Source: Gammaproteobacteria bacterium (GTDB lineage Bacteria; Pseudomonadota; Gammaproteobacteria; Xanthomonadales; Xanthomonadaceae). Taken from it: 64,000 bases of DNA. Below are positions 1-7,721 of this stretch, one piece after another. The notes under the pieces are model-generated. The model was not told the DNA's origin and did no database searches. It worked only from the letters and a program-made list of their open reading frames with translations. The DNA lies in NCBI GenBank assembly GCA_025352045.1, contig JANXUD010000077.1, positions 1 through 64,000 of the forward strand. The letters are read 5' to 3'. A program made the translations under genes and the position numbers. Position 1 is the first letter of the stretch. Every line of letters starts with the position of its first letter.

Positions 1-1
1 G

Positions 2-451
2 GCCCCGATCGACCTGCCGCGCTACATGGGCCGCTGGTGGGTGATCGCGCACACGCCGTATTTCGCCGAGAACGGCAAGGTCGCAAGCGCCGACATCTAC
101 ACGCTGCGCGCCGACGGCAAGATCGATAACGTGTACGCCTACCGCAAGCGCTTCGGCGCGGCGGAAAAGACCATGCACGCCGTGGCGACCGTGCAGCCGG
201 GCACCGGCAATCGCCAGTGGAAGATCGCATTCTTCGGCGGCCTGCTGCGCGCGGACTACCTGGTGCTGGAGGTCGCGCCGGACAATGCCTGGGCGCTGGT
301 CGGCCAGCCATCGCGCAAGCTGGCCTGGGTGTTTGCCCGCGATCCGCGCATGGACGATGGCACGCTCGCGCGCCTGCTGGCGAAGTTCCCCGCCTACGGC
401 TATGACCCGGCGCGGCTGCAGCGCGTGCCGCAGTTTCCGGACCAGCACTAG
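2..451 (+). CDS. Lipocalin family protein (Blc-like), 5' end missing
   Basis: The reading frame is open from base 2 and ends at 451, so the gene starts left of the window; the ATG at 26 is internal, because the codons before it (APIDLPRY) also fit the family. The start of the visible part, DLPRYMGRWWVIAHTP, is the typical lipocalin first strand (G-x-W). The C-terminal part WALVGQPSRKLAWVFARDP resembles the end of bacterial Blc lipocalins, in which a W-x-[FVL]-x-R element closes the barrel. Blc proteins are usually outer-membrane lipoproteins that bind fatty acids or lysophospholipids in the envelope. The lipobox cannot be checked here because the N-terminus is missing. It converges on the App1 gene across 86 bases in which I see no clear terminator. 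Confidence 0.85.
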   Translation, partial: APIDLPRYMGRWWVIAHTPYFAENGKVASADIYTLRADGKIDNVYAYRKRFGAAEKTMHAVATVQPGTGNRQWKIAFFGGLLRADYLVLEVAPDNAWALVGQPSRKLAWVFARDPRMDDGTLARLLAKFPAYGYDPARLQRVPQFPDQH

Positions 452-537
452 CGCCTCGCACGGCGGCCTGCCGTCACGGGCCGGGTGGACCCTCGCGTAT
501 AGGAGGTATTTGAGCTGCGCGCGACGTTTTGTACGCC

Positions 538-1836
538 CTACGAGCCCTTGCCCCGGACGGCATCGGCCACGGCCGCCGGCGCGCCTGCGACGACCCCCGC
601 GACGGCCGCCGGCGCATTCGCCACGGCCTCGGCGACGGCCGCTGGCGCTTTCGCAACCGCTTCAGCCACCACTTGCGCGGCGCCGGGCGTCTTCTGGTCG
701 CGCTGCACGTCCTGCGCGACGACGGCGATTTTCTCCGGCGCGATCAACCCGAGCGAGCGTGCATGCGCGGCGATGGCGTTGCTGTCGGCGACGCGCAGCA
801 TCGGCACCTTCGAGCCGGCGACGCGCTCGATATGCGCGTCCACGAACTTGTCGCGCGCCGAGTCCACGGTCGGGTCGGCGTCGCGGATGTAGATCGCCAG
901 GATGCGGCCGGGGAACTTGTCCACGGTCTGCGCATACAGGTCCGCGTCGATCTGCACCGAATCCCCGACCAGCACCCACTTCAGCGCCGGATAGCGCGCG
1001 ATGATGGCGTGGATCTTGGCCAGCTTGCTGCGCGGGCCCGCGTTGTTGAGCAGCGAGGCGCGGTCGATGTCGATGTCGCGCAGCGCGATCGGCCCCGCGG
1101 GTAGCCCGTTCAGGGCCATGAAGTCCACCAGCATGTCGTACAGGTTCCATGGCGAGGCGGATACGTAGAACACCGGGTTCGGCCCGCTGCCGTCGCGGCC
1201 CTGCTGGAACGCCTGGTACAGCTCGCCGGCGCCCTCCAGCGGCTTGCGCGTGCGCGCGTTGCGCAGCAGGGTCAGCTGCACGGCGGACTGCCAGTGCGAG
1301 CCGTTGCCGACCAGCACGGTGTCGTCGATGTCCGAAATGAGGCCGAAGGTCGCGGCTGGCGGCACGCACAGCACCTCCTGCGGGAACATCGGTCCGCCGT
1401 CGCTGCGCCGTACCTCGGCGGTCTCCCACAGTCCGCTTGCCGGCGTCGTGCCAACGGGCAGCACCGCCTCGTAATAGCCTTGCGCGTCGCTCACGGCGCT
1501 GACCGTCTGCCCGCGGAAACTCACCTCCAGCTGCGCGCCGGGGACGTACTCGCTGTCGAAGCGCCGGTAGCTGTTGATCAGGTTGTCCCACCAGTCGTCA
1601 TGTTCGCCGGGGTCGCCGGCGACGGGACGCGCGAGCACGCGCCCGCTGAGCGTGCACTGGCCGCTGGCGTCCACCATGCCGCGGTAGGTGGCGATGTGCG
1701 AGCCGGTGGCGTCGCGCAATTCCCGCAGCCGGCGCAGGCCGGCCTGCAGGTCTTCGCCGGCGGATGCGGACACGACCTTGAGGTGTTGCGCGACCTGGTC
1801 GAGCCAGGCCGCGCGGGTTTCCTCTGGACTGGACAC
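538..1836 (-). CDS. App1-type phosphatase domain protein (DUF2183)
   Basis: 432 aa from a GTG at 1836. I chose this start because the preceding gene stops at 1851 and sequence further upstream has no family similarity. The middle holds FGLISDIDDTVLVGNG, the DxDxT nucleophile motif of HAD-like phosphatases as seen in App1/DUF2183 proteins (the yeast member is a phosphatidate phosphatase). Later come YVSASPWNLYDMLVDF and KWVLVGDSVQIDADLY, which match HAD motifs II-IV of that family. An N-terminal part of about 150 residues contains a beta-rich segment (VLARPV, QLEVSFRGQTVSAVSDAQG). The last 45 residues are Ala/Val-rich with four imperfect copies of an AVAxAPAAVAE-like unit. No signal peptide is evident. 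It is the last gene of a leftward group with three small stress-type genes. Substrate unknown; a lipid phosphate is plausible. Confidence 0.82.
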   Translation of the reverse strand: MSSPEETRAAWLDQVAQHLKVVSASAGEDLQAGLRRLRELRDATGSHIATYRGMVDASGQCTLSGRVLARPVAGDPGEHDDWWDNLINSYRRFDSEYVPGAQLEVSFRGQTVSAVSDAQGYYEAVLPVGTTPASGLWETAEVRRSDGGPMFPQEVLCVPPAATFGLISDIDDTVLVGNGSHWQSAVQLTLLRNARTRKPLEGAGELYQAFQQGRDGSGPNPVFYVSASPWNLYDMLVDFMALNGLPAGPIALRDIDIDRASLLNNAGPRSKLAKIHAIIARYPALKWVLVGDSVQIDADLYAQTVDKFPGRILAIYIRDADPTVDSARDKFVDAHIERVAGSKVPMLRVADSNAIAAHARSLGLIAPEKIAVVAQDVQRDQKTPGAAQVVAEAVAKAPAAVAEAVANAPAAVAGVVAGAPAAVADAVRGKGS

Positions 1837-1850
1837 GCGCGCGCCCCGAG

Positions 1851-2093
1851 CTACTTGCGACGTTGGGCGAGCGCGCTGCCGGCCGCCGACTTCGTCGCCT
1901 TGGCCGAACGCCCGTCCGCGAGCGCCTTGGAGGCGGCAGTCGCCGCCTTCGTAGAGGTCTCCTTGCCCGGCGACTTGGCCTGGGCAAGGGCGCTGCCGGC
2001 CGCCGACTTCGATTTGGCGGCCGTGTCGCGGCTTTTCAAAGTTTTCGACGCATTGCTTGCCGCGGATTCCGAGGTCACTTTGGACGTGGGCAT
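1851..2093 (-). CDS. Small basic Ala/Lys/Ser-rich protein with repeated KSAAGSALAQ motif
   Basis: 80 aa, ATG at 2093 with a GGGAGA ribosome site about 9 nt upstream. The protein is almost entirely A, S, K, T and G. The segment SKSAAGSALAQ occurs once mid-protein and again as TKSAAGSALAQ near the C-terminus, so the gene contains an imperfect internal duplication. There is no hydrophobic segment or Cys. Small proteins with this type of motif are widespread conserved hypotheticals in beta- and gammaproteobacteria; the composition resembles histone-H1-like or nucleoid-binding tails, but no function can be claimed. It ends 14 nt before the App1 start and probably shares its transcript. Confidence 0.7.
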   Translation of the reverse strand: MPTSKVTSESAASNASKTLKSRDTAAKSKSAAGSALAQAKSPGKETSTKAATAASKALADGRSAKATKSAAGSALAQRRK

Positions 2094-2150
2094 CGTGGGT
2101 CTCCCGATAGTTGCTGCACTTGGTTGGGTCTTGACTACGAGACTTGTCGT

Positions 2151-2603
2151 CTAATCGAGCATGTTCGCCGGCACATTGCCGCCATTGGCGGCGATGCGGT
2201 TGAGCACTTCCTTGTGCAGCCACATGTTCATGCGCGCCGAGTCGTTCATCAGGTTGGCCGGCGCACCGAGTTCGGTGGCCAGGGCCTTGCGCTCGGACAG
2301 GCTGCTGTCCATGTCGAGCAGCTTCAGCAGGTCCACGATCGAGGTGCGCCAGTTGAGCGGTTCGGCGTGCGAATCGGCGCGCTTTTCGAGCTCCGACACC
2401 ACGTCCACTTCGCTCATCGCGGTGGGCTTGGCGGCCGCGGCCGCTGTCGGCGCGCTGCCGGGCGTTGCGGTGGCTGCCGGCGCGGCGGGCGAGGTGCTGC
2501 CAGCCGGCACGGTCTTCGGGCCGTAGGGACGGACGTCGGGTGCGGCGTGTGCGTGCGCAGTGCCGATACCGAGTTTTTCGAGGATGTTGGAGAACAGGCC
2601 CAT
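2151..2603 (-). CDS. DUF3597 domain protein
   Basis: 150 aa. I chose the ATG at 2603 because AAGGAA lies about 9 nt upstream and the protein then starts MGLFSNILEKLG, the typical DUF3597 N-terminus (an upstream in-frame ATG at 2633 lacks this fit). A variable Ala/Pro/Thr-rich linker (about residues 25-65) separates this from the C-terminal domain, VVSELEKRADSHAEPLNWRT ... VDLLKLLDMDSSLSERKALA ... MWLHKEVLNRIAANGGNVPA. That helical domain defines DUF3597 and resembles the LysM-independent 'ELGxPxxxMxDSAxMNxWLHKxV' class. The function of the family is unknown. No signal peptide, so it is probably cytoplasmic. It lies 57 nt upstream of the 80-aa basic protein on the same strand. Confidence 0.85.
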   Translation of the reverse strand: MGLFSNILEKLGIGTAHAHAAPDVRPYGPKTVPAGSTSPAAPAATATPGSAPTAAAAAKPTAMSEVDVVSELEKRADSHAEPLNWRTSIVDLLKLLDMDSSLSERKALATELGAPANLMNDSARMNMWLHKEVLNRIAANGGNVPANMLD

Positions 2604-2720
2604 GGGATTTCCTTGTCGTGCGGGGAATGGCAAGACAGGCGCCTTGCGGCGCCTGTCCTGGCTCAGCGTGTTGCGTCAGTGCTCGTGCGTGCCGCGGAGC
2701 TTGCGCGCGCGGCGGCTGGC

Positions 2721-3230
2721 TTAGATGCCGTCGCCGTCGGCGTCGCCCGGCAGGGCGCGCTCGACCCGGTGCCATGCGGCGCGGGTGGCGTGCTTGGCGT
2801 CGTTCCAGGCCAGCTTCGAGGTGCCCTTGCTGTGCTCCCAGTCGCCCGCCAGGTGGCTCTCGGCCTCGTCAAAGCTCTTGCCCGCGTACTTGCCGCGGTT
2901 CTGGTAGCCGAGCTCGTAGGCCGGGGCGTAGTCGGTGTAGCCGTAGGCCTTGTTGTGGTACGGCTCGTTGGCGTAATTGGCTTCCCAATGCGCGCTCTCG
3001 GCGGTGGGGTTGACGGCTTCGCCCGCGGCCTTGCCGCCGAGACCGCCGACCACCGCGCCGATCGCGCCACCGACCACCATGCCGACCGGGCCGCCGACGG
3101 CACCCACGGTGGCGCCGGCGATGGCGCCGGCGGTGGAACCCACGCCGGTACCGATCGGGTGGGCGCCGGGCGCGCCGCTGATCGGGTCGCGGTTCATGTC
3201 GGTGCTGGTGGTCTTGTCGTTGGAATTCAT
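2721..3230 (-). CDS. Glycine-zipper protein (stress-type, unknown function)
   Basis: 169 aa. The ATG at 3230 (MNSNDKTTSTDMNRD) follows a GGAG site (gaaggagcaataccc); sequence upstream of it in frame is non-coding in character. After about 30 polar residues comes a long glycine zipper, GTGVGSTAGAIAGATVGAVG continuing through GGAIGAVVGGLGGKAAGEA, like the Gly-zipper domains that form helical hairpins in or on membranes. The C-terminal half is Tyr/Ala/Trp-rich with charged residues (YANEPYHNKAYGYTDYAPAY, then SFDEAESHLAGDWE). Proteins of this layout are common in xanthomonads and pseudomonads and are often osmotic or stationary-phase induced; that is family knowledge, not shown here. It is the first gene of the leftward group and is divergent from the EamA gene. 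Confidence 0.75.
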   Translation of the reverse strand: MNSNDKTTSTDMNRDPISGAPGAHPIGTGVGSTAGAIAGATVGAVGGPVGMVVGGAIGAVVGGLGGKAAGEAVNPTAESAHWEANYANEPYHNKAYGYTDYAPAYELGYQNRGKYAGKSFDEAESHLAGDWEHSKGTSKLAWNDAKHATRAAWHRVERALPGDADGDGI

Positions 3231-3442
3231 GGGTATTGCTCCTTCGTTGTTTGCCCCGGGTCGTCCGGGCCGCGCCACATCCGGTGTGGCGTGCAGCGAC
3301 AATAATCTCCCGCGCATGAACGCGATGGAACCGGCGGTAGCGCGTCGCGTACTTGCGGGGCGCGGACGCCTTCCGTACCGTCAGTGGCAGCGCGGAGCCG
3401 TCCGCAGCCGTCCGCAACCGTCCCCACCAGGAGCGACCGTCC

Positions 3443-3874
3443 ATGAACGCGATGACCTGGTTCCAGTGGGCGCTGTTGTCGGCCGCCTTCGCCGCGGCCA
3501 CGGCGATCTTCGCCAAGCTCGGCCTGCAGGGCGTGGACTCCGACCTCGCGACCCTGATCCGCACCAGCGTCATCCTGGTCGTGCTGGCCGCCTTCGTGGT
3601 CGCCACCGGCAAATGGAGCAATCCGCTTGCGCTCACACGGCAGACCTGGGGCTTCCTGGTGCTGTCGGGCCTGGCGACCGGCGCGTCGTGGGTGTGCTAT
3701 TTCCGCGCGTTGCAGCTCGGCGAGGCGTCCAAGGTGGCGCCGGTGGACAAGCTGAGCCTGCTGCTGGTGGCCGTGTTCGCCTTCGTGTTCCTGCACGAAC
3801 GGCCCAGCCTGCGCGAGTGGTCGGGCATCGCGCTGGTCGGCATCGGCGTGCTGGTGCTCAGCCTGAAGCGCTGA
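3443..3874 (+). CDS. Single-domain EamA/DMT-family transporter
   Basis: 143 aa, ATG at 3443 preceded by CCAGGAGCG. It has about five hydrophobic segments: FQWALLSAAFAAATAIFAKL, LIRTSVILVVLAAFVVATG, WGFLVLSGLATGASWVCYF, LLLVAVFAFVFLHERPS and GIALVGIGVLVLSLKR. The second half (FRALQLGEASKVAPVDKLSL followed by FVFLHERPSLREWSGIALV) is a textbook EamA signature. One domain instead of two implies it works as a dimer, as in the small multidrug-resistance-like members. Substrate unknown. The 212-nt divergent region with the glycine-zipper gene holds a possible -10 (TAATCT, 3303-3308) and a 16-mer shared with the 7.7 kb diguanylate cyclase leader. Confidence 0.85.
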   Translation: MNAMTWFQWALLSAAFAAATAIFAKLGLQGVDSDLATLIRTSVILVVLAAFVVATGKWSNPLALTRQTWGFLVLSGLATGASWVCYFRALQLGEASKVAPVDKLSLLLVAVFAFVFLHERPSLREWSGIALVGIGVLVLSLKR

Positions 3875-3946
3875 GGCCGATGCCGCAGCCGTTGCGGCAG
3901 GACAGCGCATGCTAGTCTCGGCCTGAAAGGGCACGGGGAACCGACT

Positions 3947-5674
3947 ATGCCGCCTGCTGTTGCCAGCCGCGCCGCGGGACTCGCCGCGGCTTCCCTCGTG
4001 TCGCTCGTGCTCGCCGCATCGTCGGCATCCGCCGCCGGATCCGGCTCGGTTCCGCGGCCCAGCGACATCCCCGGTCCGCTGTTCGACCCGGTCAGCTTCG
4101 CCTGCGAACAAAAGGTCCACGACAGCGCCGACTCGCTGGTGCAGTGCATGCTCCGCGACCCATTGTGGGCGCACATGGTCTCCTTCCAGGACATCGCCGA
4201 CAGCAACCCGGGCCCGGATGGCTTTGCCTCGCGCAACATCGGCGAGCCGGGCTACCTGTCGTCGGCGCTGTACGTGGCGGAGAAGATGTCGGCGGCCGGC
4301 TACAGCGTGCAGCTGCAGGAATACACGGTGCCGTATTTCAACTACAGGGGCCTGGCCCACCTCGACCGCGTCAGCCCTGGCCCGACCTCGTATGCCCTGC
4401 GCGCGGAATGGAACCCGCCGACCTATTCGGGCAGCGGCAACGTCACCGCCATCGTGCAGCCGACCAGCGGCATCCTGATCCCCGCGCCGGCCACGGCCAC
4501 CAGCACCAGCGGCTGTTCGGCGTCCAGCTTCAGCGGCTTCACGCCGGGCCGCATCGCGCTGGTCCAGCGCGGCACCTGCAGCTATTACACCAAGGTGCAC
4601 AACGCCGAACTGGCGGGCGCGGTCGGCGTGCTGGTCTTCAACGATGGCGGCGGCGGACGGACCGGCGCGCTGCGCGGCACGCTGTCGTCGTCCACGCCGG
4701 TCGGCATCCCCGTGGCCATGGTGGATTACCAGATCGGGCTGGACTACTACAACCAGTACAACGCAGCGCTCGCGCCAACCGCGCACCTCGACGTGCAGAC
4801 CATCCACGATCCGTACCGGCCGGACTACAACGTCATCGCCGAGTCGCCGCTGGGCGATCCGAACCACGTCGTCGTCGTGGAAGGGCACCTCGACGCGATC
4901 TATGGCGCCGGCATGCTCGACAGCGCCTCGGGGTCGGCGACCATGCTCGAAGTCGGCCTGAAGATGGCGCACACGCCGACCCTCAACCGGCTTCGCTATG
5001 TCTGGTTTTGCGGCGAGGAGCTGGGCCTGTACGGCTCGCAGTACTACGTGAACAACTTGAGCGTCACGGACGTGGGCAAGATTGTGTTCGACATCGACGC
5101 GGACGTCACTGCGACGCCCAACTACGTCACCGCGATCGCCGACCCGGTCAACTCGGGCAGCGCCGCGTCCTGGTCGCCGACCATGATCCAGGCCTCGCAG
5201 CGCGGCACCAACTATTTCCGCGATTACTTCCAGGCCCACGGCCTGCCGTACGTGGTGTGGAGCAATGACGGCACCGATTCCTGGTCCTTCAGTTGGCGCA
5301 ACATCCCCAACACCGGCATCCTCACCGGGCAGGACTGCTGCAAGACGCAGGACCTCGTGGATTTGTTCGGCGGCACGCTGGGCAACTACGAGGGCAACCT
5401 GGGCACGTCCGACGGCGGCTTCGTGGACCGGCCCTTCCTGTGGGGCGACAACCTGGACAACAACGATCCCGCGGTGCTCGAGGCCACCAGCAAGGCCTTC
5501 GCCTACGTCACCTGGATGCTCGCCAACGACCCGCAACTGGCCGCGCTGGTGCAGGCCGGGCCGTCGCAGGCGGCGCGCACGTCCGCCAATTCGGCGCGCA
5601 TGCCGCGGGCCGCGACTAGCGCCGCCCAGCGCGCAGCCCTGGCCCGGCGCAACGCCCTCGGCTCGGACCGGTAG
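3947..5674 (+). CDS. Secreted M28-family metallopeptidase with PA domain
   Basis: 575 aa with a signal peptide (hydrophobic stretch about residues 8-30 ending SASAA). Residues about 150-290 form a protease-associated (PA) insert: FTPGRIALVQRGTCSYYTKV and NAELAGAVGVLVFNDGG. The M28 catalytic core follows, with GHLDA (His314), GMLDSASGSATML (bridging Asp325), WFCGEELGLYGSQYY (Glu357 as base, Glu358 as ligand) and FDIDAD. At the place where M28 enzymes carry their last zinc ligand (SDHxxF) the sequence reads TDSWSF, with Ser445 in place of His. Some M28 groups have Tyr there, so loss of one ligand need not mean loss of activity. The last 40 residues are Ala/Arg-rich. Likely a periplasmic or secreted aminopeptidase; the substrate is unknown. 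Confidence 0.85.
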   Translation: MPPAVASRAAGLAAASLVSLVLAASSASAAGSGSVPRPSDIPGPLFDPVSFACEQKVHDSADSLVQCMLRDPLWAHMVSFQDIADSNPGPDGFASRNIGEPGYLSSALYVAEKMSAAGYSVQLQEYTVPYFNYRGLAHLDRVSPGPTSYALRAEWNPPTYSGSGNVTAIVQPTSGILIPAPATATSTSGCSASSFSGFTPGRIALVQRGTCSYYTKVHNAELAGAVGVLVFNDGGGGRTGALRGTLSSSTPVGIPVAMVDYQIGLDYYNQYNAALAPTAHLDVQTIHDPYRPDYNVIAESPLGDPNHVVVVEGHLDAIYGAGMLDSASGSATMLEVGLKMAHTPTLNRLRYVWFCGEELGLYGSQYYVNNLSVTDVGKIVFDIDADVTATPNYVTAIADPVNSGSAASWSPTMIQASQRGTNYFRDYFQAHGLPYVVWSNDGTDSWSFSWRNIPNTGILTGQDCCKTQDLVDLFGGTLGNYEGNLGTSDGGFVDRPFLWGDNLDNNDPAVLEATSKAFAYVTWMLANDPQLAALVQAGPSQAARTSANSARMPRAATSAAQRAALARRNALGSDR

Positions 5675-5764
5675 TCGCCGCGCAATCTCTGGTTGCAAGA
5701 CGGCCTCCGCCGGCCGAAGGAGGTTTCTGTCAAACTGGCCCGCATGCCCGCCGCGGGGACGGCC

Positions 5765-7660
5765 GTGTCTCTGGTCCACGAACTCAAGCGCCGCAACGTC
5801 ATCCGCATGGCCGGGCTCTACCTGGTCGGTGCCTGGCTGGTCGTGCAGGTCGCCGGCACCGTGCTGCCGATGTTCGGCGCGCCGGCCTGGCTGCCGCGCA
5901 GCATCGTGGTGCTGCTGGCGATCGGCTTCCTGCCGGCGATGGCCTTCGCCTGGGTGTTCGAACTCACGCCCGACGGCCTCAAGCGCGATGCGGACGTCGC
6001 GCCGGGCCAGTCGATCGCGCCGCAGACGGCGCGGCGCATGGACCGGCTCATCATCGCGGTTCTGTTGCTGGCGCTCGGCTATTTCGCGTTCGACAAGTTC
6101 GTGCTGGCGCCGGCGCGCGAGGCGGACATCGCGCGCACGGCGGAGCCGCCGCCGTCCATGCCGCCGGCGCTGGCATCCGGCCCTGCAAGCAAGGTCGCCG
6201 CCGCGCCCAGCCTGGGCAAGCAGTCCATCGCGGTGCTGTCCTTCACCGACCTGAGCCCCAAGCACGACCAGGAATATTTCTCCGACGGCATCGCCGAGGA
6301 GATCCTCAACGCGCTGGCGCAGGTGAAGGGCCTGAAGGTCGCGGGCCGCACCAGCGCGTTCGCCTACAAGGGCAAGAACGAAGACCTGCGCGCGATCGGC
6401 CGTGCGCTTGGCGTTGCGCACGTGCTGGAAGGTTCGGTGCGCAAGCAGGGCGACAAGGTGCGCATCACCGCGCAGCTGATCCAGGCCTCGGACGGCAGCC
6501 ATCTGTTTTCGGAAAGCTACGACGGCGACCTGAAGAACGTCTTCGACCTGCAGGAATCCATCGCCCGCAAGATCACCGACAAGCTGCAGGTGGTGCTGGA
6601 CGAGGAGCAGAAGACGCGGCTGGTGCCGGTCGCCACGGCCAATCCCGAGGCCTACAACCTCTACCTGCAGGCGACTGCGATCTTCGAGCGCCGCGACGGG
6701 CCGCTGATGCCGCAGGCCGTGGCCGCACTGCAGGAGGCGCTGCGCCTTGACCCGAAATTCGCCCGCGCCGAGTCCAAGCTGGCGGTGCTGTACTGCATCG
6801 TCACCACCTACATCGGCGGCGACGTCCGCGCGTCCGCGGCGGAGGCGCGCAAGCATGCCGAAGCCGCCCTGCGGCTCGACCCGACCCTGGCCGAACCGCA
6901 CACCGCGCTGGCCATGGCAGCCGGCAATATCCCCACGGACCGCGCGGAAGCAATCCCGCAGTTCGAGCAGGCGCTGCGGCTGGATCCGGACGATCCCCTG
7001 AGCAACTTCTGGTTCGGCCTGACCCTGCTGAAGGCCGGCTACATCGCGCGCGGCACGGACAAGATCGAACACACGCTGCAGGTGGACCCGGGCATGCCCA
7101 ACGCCCTGCGCTGGCGTGGCGTGCTGTACCTGCTCAAGGGCGACGTCGCGAGCGCCGAGCCGCTGCTGCGCCAGGCGCGCGCCGCGGGCCTGCGCCTGGC
7201 CGATCGCGAACTGGCGGTCATCGCCGCCATGCGCGGGGACCAGGAAACCGCGCGCAACCTGCTCGCCGGCGCCTGGCCGGGCCAGATGAGCGAACTGCCC
7301 GCCGACGGCCAGGCGGTGCTGAGCGGCGGCCTGCTGGGCGACCCGGCCGGCAAGGCGCGGGCAGTGGCGATGATCGACGCCGCCATTGCGCGCAAGCCCG
7401 CGCAGATCTCGGGCATGCTGCCGCTGGCCCTTCTGCGCATGGGCGAGCCGGCCAAGGCGCTGCGCACGCACGCGGCGGCGATCAGCAACGACGACACCGA
7501 CTTCGCCATCTCGCTGTGGTTCGACGGCGGCAAGGCGGTGCGCGCGCAGCCCGAATTCACCGACTACCTGCGACGCCAGGGCTACATCGCGCTGTGGGAC
7601 AGCAACGGTCCGCCGGATCTGTGCACCCGACGCGGCCCCGGCGACTACGCCTGCCGCTGA
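5765..7660 (+). CDS. TolB-N/TPR membrane protein, head type A (satellite copy)
   Basis: 631 aa from GTG 5765, chosen because MSLVHELKRRNVIRMAGLY aligns with the starts of the array paralogues; an ATG at 5744 is possible. The head has TM1 about 15-35 (GLYLVGAWLVVQVAG), TM2 about 45-65 and then FELTPDGLKRD. TM3 is at about 94-112, followed by a Pro/Ala linker. The TolB-N/FlgO-like domain (about 154-280) reads SIAVLSFTDLSPKHDQEYFS, GVAHVLEGSVRKQGDKVRIT and FDLQESIARKITDKL. TPR-type helices fill the rest (NPEAYNLYLQA, ALRLDPKFARAESKLAVLYC, AALRLDPTLAEPHTALAMAA). It ends W611-x8-C620-x9-C630, the motif shared with three array members. It stands 22 kb from the main array, just upstream of the diguanylate cyclase and a kinase paralogue on the same strand. 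Confidence 0.85.
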   Translation: MSLVHELKRRNVIRMAGLYLVGAWLVVQVAGTVLPMFGAPAWLPRSIVVLLAIGFLPAMAFAWVFELTPDGLKRDADVAPGQSIAPQTARRMDRLIIAVLLLALGYFAFDKFVLAPAREADIARTAEPPPSMPPALASGPASKVAAAPSLGKQSIAVLSFTDLSPKHDQEYFSDGIAEEILNALAQVKGLKVAGRTSAFAYKGKNEDLRAIGRALGVAHVLEGSVRKQGDKVRITAQLIQASDGSHLFSESYDGDLKNVFDLQESIARKITDKLQVVLDEEQKTRLVPVATANPEAYNLYLQATAIFERRDGPLMPQAVAALQEALRLDPKFARAESKLAVLYCIVTTYIGGDVRASAAEARKHAEAALRLDPTLAEPHTALAMAAGNIPTDRAEAIPQFEQALRLDPDDPLSNFWFGLTLLKAGYIARGTDKIEHTLQVDPGMPNALRWRGVLYLLKGDVASAEPLLRQARAAGLRLADRELAVIAAMRGDQETARNLLAGAWPGQMSELPADGQAVLSGGLLGDPAGKARAVAMIDAAIARKPAQISGMLPLALLRMGEPAKALRTHAAAISNDDTDFAISLWFDGGKAVRAQPEFTDYLRRQGYIALWDSNGPPDLCTRRGPGDYACR

Positions 7661-7721
7661 TCCGGCTGACCCGGGTGACGCCTTGACGGCGCGTAGGCGC
7701 CTTCCGTACCGTCCAAGGGAT

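Noticed and set aside
1836-2775. Upstream extension of the App1 frame
   Set aside because: It would run over the 80-aa and DUF3597 genes, is Arg-rich, and has no similarity to the family; the GTG at 1836 fits better.
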